DNA of 48,694 nucleotides. Source: Pseudomonas sp. 21. Lineage in GTDB: Bacteria; Pseudomonadota; Gammaproteobacteria; Pseudomonadales; Pseudomonadaceae. The notes beneath the pieces are model-generated. The model made no database searches. It was not told the origin of the DNA and saw nothing but the letters and a program-made list of their open reading frames with translations. A program made the translations under genes and the position numbers. This document shows positions 43,703-48,694 of the stretch, one piece after another; position 1 is the first letter of the stretch, and each line of letters opens with the position of its first letter. The stretch covers positions 46,977 to 95,670 of the forward strand of contig NZ_JYOA01000013.1 in the NCBI RefSeq assembly GCF_000955805.1, written 5' to 3'.

Positions 43703-44671
43703 ATGCCCCACCTGCTTGCCCTCTCCTGCCTGAGCCTCGCGCTCGGCCTGGTACCCACGGCCTTCGCCGCCACCGCCTACGTGTCCAACGAGAAGGACAA
43801 CAACCTCAGCGTCATCGACCTGGATACGCTGGCCGTCACCGGCACCATCGACACGGGCAAGCGTCCCCGCGGACTGGCGCTGTCCCACGACCACAAGCTG
43901 CTGTACGTCTGCGCCAGCGATTCGGACACCGTGCAAGTGATCGACCTGTCCACCCGCAAGATCGTCAAGCAGTTGCCCTCCGGCGCCGACCCCGAGCAGT
44001 TCGCCCTGCACCCCAATGACCGCTGGCTCTACGTCTCCAACGAGGACGATGCGCTGGTCACGGTGGTCGACACCCAGACCGCCCAGGTGCTCGGCCAGAT
44101 CGACGTCGGCGTCGAGCCCGAAGGCATGGCGGTGAGCCCGGATGGCAAATGGGCAGTGAACACCAGCGAGACCACCAATATGCTGCACTGGATCGATACC
44201 TCGACCCAGAAGCTGGTGGACAGCACCCTGGTGGACCAGCGCCCGCGCCACGCGGAGTTCACCCACGATGGCTCGCAGGTGTGGGTCTCGGCGGAGATCG
44301 GCGGCACCGTCAGCGTGGTCGACACCGCCAGCCGCCAGATCCTCAAGACCCTGCGCTTCGCCATCCAGGGCGTGCACCCGGACAAGGTGCAGCCAGTGGG
44401 CGTGCAGCTGACCAACGACGGCAAGCTCGCCTTTGTCGCCCTCGGCCCGGCCAACCATGTGGCGGTGGTGGATGCGAAGACCTTCGAAGTCCTCGACTAC
44501 CTGCTGGTGGGCCGCCGCGTCTGGCACCTGGCCTTTACACCGGACGAGAAGACCCTGCTGGCCACCAACGGCGTCAGCGGCGACGTCTCGGTGATCGACG
44601 TAGCCTCGCGCAAGGTCACCAAGTCGATCAAGGTGGGCCGCTATCCGTGGGGCGTGGTGGTGACGCCATGA
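43703..44671 (+). CDS. PQQ-linked YVTN beta-propeller protein
   Basis: A 322-residue secreted protein (signal peptide LALSCLSLALGLVPTAFA). It consists of about seven YVTN-type propeller blades: AYVSNEKDNNLSVIDLDT, LYVCASDSDTVQVIDLST, LYVSNEDDALVTVVDTQT, then more degenerate blades. It matches the propeller protein of PQQ-dependent catabolism clusters (TIGR03866-like). The start is the second ATG because GAGGA lies eight bases before it. Its stop overlaps the ATPase start (ATGA). It may act as a periplasmic scaffold for the ABC system; this is inference. Confidence 0.88.
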   Translation: MPHLLALSCLSLALGLVPTAFAATAYVSNEKDNNLSVIDLDTLAVTGTIDTGKRPRGLALSHDHKLLYVCASDSDTVQVIDLSTRKIVKQLPSGADPEQFALHPNDRWLYVSNEDDALVTVVDTQTAQVLGQIDVGVEPEGMAVSPDGKWAVNTSETTNMLHWIDTSTQKLVDSTLVDQRPRHAEFTHDGSQVWVSAEIGGTVSVVDTASRQILKTLRFAIQGVHPDKVQPVGVQLTNDGKLAFVALGPANHVAVVDAKTFEVLDYLLVGRRVWHLAFTPDEKTLLATNGVSGDVSVIDVASRKVTKSIKVGRYPWGVVVTP

Positions 44672-45399
44672 ATGCGCTGACGGTCCGCGACCTCGGTTTC
44701 TCCTATGGCCCGCGCCGCGCCCTCGACGGCCTGGAGTTCGAGCTGCCCGCCGGGCGCTTCACCGCCCTGCTGGGGCCCAACGGCGCCGGCAAGTCCACCC
44801 TGGTCGCCCTGCTCACCCGCCTCTACGACCTGCAGCAGGGCGAGATCGACGTGCTCGGCTACAGTTTGCGCCAGCAGCCGCGCCTGGCCCTGCGCCAGCT
44901 CGGCGTGGTGTTCCAGCAGAGCACCCTGGACCTGGACCTGAGCGTGGAGCAGAACCTGCGCTACCACGCCGCCCTGCACGGCCTGCCACGCAGCGTGGCG
45001 AACGAACGGATCGATGCCGAGCTGGCCCGCCAGCAATTGCAGGAACGCCGTCGCGACAAGGTCCGCGCGCTCAATGGCGGCCATCGCCGCCGCGTGGAGA
45101 TTGCCCGCGCGCTGCTGCATCGGCCACGCCTGCTGCTGCTCGACGAAGCCAGCGTCGGCCTCGACCCGGCGGCGCGCCAGGCGCTCAACAACCATGTGCG
45201 CCGACTGTGCCGCGAGGATGGCCTGGCGGTGCTCTGGACCACTCACCTGCTGGATGAGGTGCGCGACGAGGATGCGCTGCTGGTGCTCGATCGCGGCCGC
45301 CTGGTCGCCCGTGGCGAGGCGCGTGACATCTGCGCACCGGACGCCGGCAACCTGGAGCGCACCTTCGAGCGCCTGACCCGCCTGGAGGCCTGCGCATGA
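44668..45399 (+). CDS. PQQ-linked ABC transporter ATP-binding protein
   Basis: A 243-residue cytoplasmic ATPase of the PQQ-catabolism-associated ABC group. Walker A is GPNGAGKS (36-43), the Q-loop VVFQQS, Walker B LLLLDE (155-160) and the switch His193. The signature is LNGGH (135-139) instead of LSGGQ, with both Ser and Gln changed. The gene overlaps both neighbours by 4 bp (ATGA), so propeller, ATPase and permease are translated as a block. Confidence 0.92.
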   Translation: MNALTVRDLGFSYGPRRALDGLEFELPAGRFTALLGPNGAGKSTLVALLTRLYDLQQGEIDVLGYSLRQQPRLALRQLGVVFQQSTLDLDLSVEQNLRYHAALHGLPRSVANERIDAELARQQLQERRRDKVRALNGGHRRRVEIARALLHRPRLLLLDEASVGLDPAARQALNNHVRRLCREDGLAVLWTTHLLDEVRDEDALLVLDRGRLVARGEARDICAPDAGNLERTFERLTRLEACA

Positions 45400-46214
45400 G
45401 CGCCCTGGAGAACCCACGCCTCGGCCCCGCGGCCTACTGGCAATGCCTGTGTGGCATCGTCGTGCGCGAATGGCTGCGCTTCGTCCTGCAGCGCTCGCGC
45501 TTCCTCAGCGCACTGGTGCGCCCGCTGCTCTGGCTGCTGGTGTTCGCCGCGGGCTTCCGTGCCGCGCTGGGCATCTCGATCATCGAGCCGTACGACACCT
45601 ACGTCACCTACGAGACCTACATCGTGCCGGGGCTGTGCTGCATGATCCTGCTGTTCAACGGCATGCAGGGTTCGCTGTCGATGGTCTATGACCGCGAGAT
45701 GGGCAGCATGCGCGTGCTGCTGACCAGCCCGCTGCCGCGTGCCTTCCTGCTCGCCAGCAAGCTGTTGGCCACCGCGCTGGTGTCGCTGTTGCAGGTCTAC
45801 GCCTTCCTGCTCATCGCCTGGCTGTATGGCGTGCAGCCGCCGCCCATGGGGCTGGTCGCCGCGCTGCCGGCGTTGCTGCTGGCCGCCCTGCTGCTGGGGG
45901 CGCTGGGGCTGCTGCTGTCCAACGGCATTCGCCAGCTGGAGAACTTCGCCGGGGTGATGAATTTCGTCATCTTCCCGCTGTTCTTCCTCTCCTCCGCGCT
46001 CTACCCGTTGTGGAAGATGCGCGAGGCCAGCCAGTGGCTGTACTGGCTGTGCGCGCTGAACCCGTTCAGCCACGCCGTGGAGCTGGTGCGCTTCGCCCTG
46101 TACGAGCGCTTCAACCTGCTCGCCAGCGGCGTCTGCCTGGGCCTGACACTGCTCTTCGCCGGCCTTGCCGTGCTGACCTTCAACCCGCAGCACGCCGCCC
46201 TGCGCAAGGGGTGA
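45396..46214 (+). CDS. PQQ-linked ABC-2 type permease
   Basis: A 272-residue inner-membrane protein of the ABC-2 (export-type) permease family. Six hydrophobic segments are visible, and the family block NPFSHAVELVRFALYERF lies near the end. A central VYDREMGSMRVLLTSPLPRAFLLASKLLAT marks the ATPase-contact helix. It partners the ATPase encoded just upstream (ATGA overlap). It is likely an exporter of an unknown compound linked to alcohol oxidation. Confidence 0.92.
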   Translation: MSALENPRLGPAAYWQCLCGIVVREWLRFVLQRSRFLSALVRPLLWLLVFAAGFRAALGISIIEPYDTYVTYETYIVPGLCCMILLFNGMQGSLSMVYDREMGSMRVLLTSPLPRAFLLASKLLATALVSLLQVYAFLLIAWLYGVQPPPMGLVAALPALLLAALLLGALGLLLSNGIRQLENFAGVMNFVIFPLFFLSSALYPLWKMREASQWLYWLCALNPFSHAVELVRFALYERFNLLASGVCLGLTLLFAGLAVLTFNPQHAALRKG

Positions 46215-46221
46215 AATCTCC

Positions 46222-46234
46222 TACTTTGGTACTG
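46222..46234 (+). promoter_or_regulatory. candidate ErbR-type operator, copy 2
   Basis: TACTTTGGTACTG lies eight bases after the permease stop. A candidate promoter TTTCCA (46257-46262)-17 bp-TCTAAT (46280-46285) follows. The distance from TTGGTACTG to the -10 is 54 bp, against 55 bp for copy 1. Confidence 0.5.
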
Positions 46235-46319
46235 GTTCGCCCCTCCGGACGTCGAATTTCCAAAGCCGCAGCGCCGGCATCTAATGGCCACTACAAGAAG
46301 AACTATCAGAGATACCGCC

Positions 46320-46895
46320 ATGCCTCGCCTTGCCACTGCCCTGTACGGCCACGTGAGCGGCTGCCTCGCCGCGTGCCTGCTCAGCCTTGTCCTCGCGCTC
46401 CCGACTGCGCAGGCCGAGGACGCGCCGCTGTTTTCCGCCGACGGCTACCGCCAGGCCCAGTACCGCAGCCCCACGCCGCCCTCCGCCGACCACGCCACCA
46501 CCCTCGACACCCCCGCCCTGCAGGCGCTGCTCGAGCGCGACCCGCAGACCCGGCTGGTGGACGTCTACCGTCGCACCTTTCTCAATGGCCAGTTCGTCGA
46601 GGACGAAAAGCACCGCAACCTGCCCGGCAGCCTGTGGCTGGCCAATGTCGGTACCGGCACCCTGGAGCCGCAATGGCAGGCCTACCTGGAGCGGAATCTC
46701 GCCCATCTCACCGAGGGCGATACCGCACGGCCGCTGGTGTTCTACTGCCGTTCCGACTGCTGGATGAGCTGGAACGCCATCCGCCGCGCGCACGCGCTGG
46801 GCTATGCCAGCCTCTACTGGTACCGTGATGGTATCGACGCCTGGGAACAGGCAGGACTGCCCCTGCAGGACGCACAACCGCAACCGCTTCCGTGA
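46320..46895 (+). CDS. PQQ-linked CxxxCW-motif protein (rhodanese-like)
   Basis: A 191-residue exported protein with a signal peptide ending near residue 32 (LLSLVLALPTAQA). It has a rhodanese-like fold: RLVDVYRRTFLNGQF, then the motif Cys143-Arg-Ser-Asp-Cys147-Trp148 (FYCRSDCWMSWNA) that defines the PQQ-associated CXXCW family (TIGR03865-like), and LGYASLYWYRDGIDAWEQAGLPL. The cysteines suggest sulfur or redox chemistry, possibly linked to the periplasmic dehydrogenase or a cytochrome, but no reaction is known. It is separated from the permease by 105 bp and has its own candidate promoter. Confidence 0.87.
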   Translation: MPRLATALYGHVSGCLAACLLSLVLALPTAQAEDAPLFSADGYRQAQYRSPTPPSADHATTLDTPALQALLERDPQTRLVDVYRRTFLNGQFVEDEKHRNLPGSLWLANVGTGTLEPQWQAYLERNLAHLTEGDTARPLVFYCRSDCWMSWNAIRRAHALGYASLYWYRDGIDAWEQAGLPLQDAQPQPLP

Positions 46896-46975
46896 CACCT
46901 GCTTCCGTGACACCTGTAGTAGCCTGCGACCGCAAGCCGCTCGCCACCCATAACGACAACAACGAGGTGTAGGCC

Positions 46976-47641
46976 ATGTACAAGATCCTGATCGCCGACG
47001 ATCACCCGCTGTTCCGCGAAGCCATCCACAACGTCATCGCCGACGGCTTCCCCGGCAGCGAAGTGATGGAGACCGCCGACCTCGACAGCGCCCTGGACCT
47101 GACCCAGGAACACGACGATCTCGACCTCATCCTGCTCGACCTGAACATGCCCGGCATGCATGGGCTGAACGGCCTGATGAGCCTGCGCAACGAGGCGCCG
47201 ACCATCCCGGTGGTGATCGTCTCCGCCGAGCAGGACAAGCAGGTCGTCCTGCAGGCCATCACCTACGGCGCGGTGGGCTTCATCACCAAGTCGTCGCCGC
47301 GCGTGCAGATGACCGAGGCCATCGAGCAGATTCTCAACGGCAACGTCTACCTGCCGTCGGACATCATCCGCACGCAGAAATCCTCGCCGCGCCGCAGTGG
47401 CCAGGAAGACCACAGCATCCCGCCGGAACTGCTGCAGGCGCTGACCCGCAAGCAACTGCTGGTGCTGGAAAGGATGACCAAGGGCGAATCCAATAAGCAG
47501 ATCGCCTACAACCTGGAGATCGCCGAAACCACCGTGAAGGCCCACGTCTCCGCGATCCTGCGCAAGCTGAAGGTACACAACCGCGTGCAGGCCATCCTCT
47601 GCGCGGGCGACATCGACTTTGCCGCCTACCTTCGTCGTTGA
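46976..47641 (+). CDS. erbR: response regulator ErbR/AgmR (NarL family)
   Basis: A 221-residue NarL-type response regulator. The receiver has acidic residues near the start ([12 protein letters not shown]), phospho-acceptor Asp55 (LLDLNMPG) and Lys105 (GFITKSSPR). The HTH is at about 155-205 ([36 protein letters not shown]). The sequence closely resembles P. aeruginosa ErbR (AgmR, PA1978) as I remember it, which controls PQQ-dependent ethanol oxidation. The ATG follows GAGGTG. It is the natural candidate to bind the shared TTGGTACTG motif in this cluster. Confidence 0.92.
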   Translation: MYKILIADDHPLFREAIHNVIADGFPGSEVMETADLDSALDLTQEHDDLDLILLDLNMPGMHGLNGLMSLRNEAPTIPVVIVSAEQDKQVVLQAITYGAVGFITKSSPRVQMTEAIEQILNGNVYLPSDIIRTQKSSPRRSGQEDHSIPPELLQALTRKQLLVLERMTKGESNKQIAYNLEIAETTVKAHVSAILRKLKVHNRVQAILCAGDIDFAAYLRR

Positions 47642-47696
47642 AGCGAGGCCCGCTACTTCATAAAGTGCCGTTGCGACCGCTACCGGGAACCACTCG

Positions 47697-48557
47697 ATGC
47701 CCTCCACCCGCACCCTGAGCCTTACCGGCCTGGCGATGATCGCCTTCGCCGGCAACTCCATCCTCTGCCGCCTGGCCCTGAAGGCCACCAGCATCGACGC
47801 GGTGAGCTTCACCGGCATCCGAATCTTCTCGGGCGCGCTGATGCTCGCCCTGCTGCTGAAGCTGCGCCGCCGCGTTGCCAGCGAAGGCGGTAACTGGCGC
47901 GCGGCAGCGGCGTTGTTCGTCTACGCGGCCGCCTTCTCGTACGCCTACGTACAACTGGATGCCGGTACCGGCGCACTGCTGCTGTTCGGCGCGGTACAGG
48001 TGACCATGATCCTGGTCGGTCTGCTGCGCGGCGAGCGACTGCAGGGCCAGGCGCTGCTGGGTTTCCTGCTGGCCCTCGGCGGGCTGCTGGTCCAGCTGCT
48101 GCCCAGCGCCAGCGCCCCGCCGCTGGCCGGTGCGCTGCTGATGCTGCTGTCCGGCGTGGCCTGGGGGCTGTACTCGCTGCTCGGGCGCAAGGGCAGCGAT
48201 CCACTGGCGATCACGACGGGCAACTTCGTGCGCGCCATTGCCTTTGCGGCGTTGCTGGCGGCGTTTTTCCACACCGACCTGCGGGTGGACACGCTGGGGA
48301 TCGTCTATGCCGTGCTGTCCGGCGCGGTGGCGTCGGGGATCGGCTATGCGATCTGGTACAGCGCGCTGCCGGGCTTGTCGGCCATCCAGGGCGCGTCGGT
48401 GCAGCTGAGCGTACCGATCCTCGCCGCCCTCTCCGGCGCCGCGCTGCTGGGCGAGGCGATCAGCCTGCGCCTGGCGCTGGTCTCGTTGGCGGTGCTGGGC
48501 GGGATCGCGCTGATCCTGCTGGCCAAGGTGCGTGCCCCTGCCGCCCAGCGCGCCTGA
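47697..48557 (+). CDS. EamA/DMT-family transporter
   Basis: A 286-residue inner-membrane protein with ten hydrophobic helices in two EamA repeats: LTGLAMIAFAGNSILCRLALKATSIDAVSFTGIRIF at the start, GTGALLLFGAVQVTMILVGLLRGE in the middle, and QGASVQLSVPILAALSGAALLGEAISLRLALVSLAVLGGIALI at the end. The family mainly exports metabolites. It follows erbR by 55 bp on the same strand and may share its transcript; the substrate is unknown. Confidence 0.88.
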   Translation: MPSTRTLSLTGLAMIAFAGNSILCRLALKATSIDAVSFTGIRIFSGALMLALLLKLRRRVASEGGNWRAAAALFVYAAAFSYAYVQLDAGTGALLLFGAVQVTMILVGLLRGERLQGQALLGFLLALGGLLVQLLPSASAPPLAGALLMLLSGVAWGLYSLLGRKGSDPLAITTGNFVRAIAFAALLAAFFHTDLRVDTLGIVYAVLSGAVASGIGYAIWYSALPGLSAIQGASVQLSVPILAALSGAALLGEAISLRLALVSLAVLGGIALILLAKVRAPAAQRA

Positions 48558-48570
48558 ACGAGAGTTTTTC

Positions 48571-48687
48571 GTAGGAGCGAGCTTGCTCGCGAACGATGTT
48601 TCCGCGTTGGGCGGTTCGCGAGCAAGCTCGCTCCTACAGGTCCATCCAGCGACGGAGTATCCCGGTAGGAGCACGCCATGCGCGCGA
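48571..48687. repeat. REP cluster at the right edge, two core types
   Basis: Inverted GAGC-type elements lie at 48571-48594 and 48613-48638. A variant with core GCACGCCATGCGC is at 48665-48687, close to the window end. Confidence 0.82.
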
Positions 48688-48694
48688 TCGCGGG

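Overview
The window is about 48.7 kb of high-GC (roughly two-thirds G+C) chromosomal DNA from a Pseudomonas, most likely of the P. aeruginosa / nitroreducens / citronellolis group. The evidence is the gene content (OprD-family porins, Fap amyloid operon, AgmR/ErbR, CatA, YbiT, RimK-like ligase), the strong G/C third-position bias, and many copies of a Pseudomonas-type REP palindrome between genes. The order ybiT - hydrolase - azoR/lysR - CSD/DUF1294 - uppP - fap - (insert) - PQQ/ErbR resembles, from memory, the PA1951-PA1978 part of PAO1; I could not check this by alignment. No rRNA, tRNA, phage, IS element or CRISPR array was seen.

Left part (1-9.4 kb): an iron/siderophore locus. An ECF sigma factor and a FecR-type anti-sigma regulator are divergent. 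They are followed by a cyclic-peptide-type ABC exporter (PvdE/YojI family), an STN-containing TonB-dependent receptor resembling ferric-hydroxamate receptors, and FhuD- and double-length FhuB-type import proteins. No FhuC-type ATPase is in the window. Two Fur-like boxes can be proposed.

9.6-16.6 kb: aromatic and amino-acid metabolism. A flavin reductase and catechol 1,2-dioxygenase form one transcription unit, divergent from an orphan FixJ-type response regulator. Then come cytoplasmic L-asparaginase, an AGCS sodium symporter, a divergent XRE-type regulator and a DMT exporter.

17-25.6 kb: two OprD-family porins flank a PilT/PilU-type ATPase, a parvulin, an MmcQ/YjbR protein, a putative glycolipid-binding protein and an MFS transporter. 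A small membrane protein and a single-domain phospholipase-D-like protein follow.

25.8-32.1 kb: YbiT ABC-F ATPase, a secreted alpha/beta hydrolase, azoreductase with a divergent LysR regulator, a cold-shock/DUF1294 membrane protein and UppP.

32.7-42.3 kb: the complete fapABCDEF functional-amyloid operon, preceded by a correctly spaced sigma-54 promoter candidate. Convergent to it lies a sigma-54 activator with a degenerate VpsR-like receiver. Beyond that an RLAN/RimK ATP-grasp ligase is divergent from a GNAT-C39 peptidase fusion, with an unannotated 52-residue peptide gene tail-to-tail. This ligase/peptidase pair is the best candidate for an under-described system.

42.3-48.6 kb: the accessory ABC cluster of PQQ-dependent alcohol oxidation (binding protein, beta-propeller, ATPase, permease, CxxxCW protein), the response regulator ErbR/AgmR, and an EamA transporter. 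A shared motif lies at nearly the same distance from candidate -10 boxes of two promoters here.

Modular REP hairpins punctuate almost every convergent or terminal junction.
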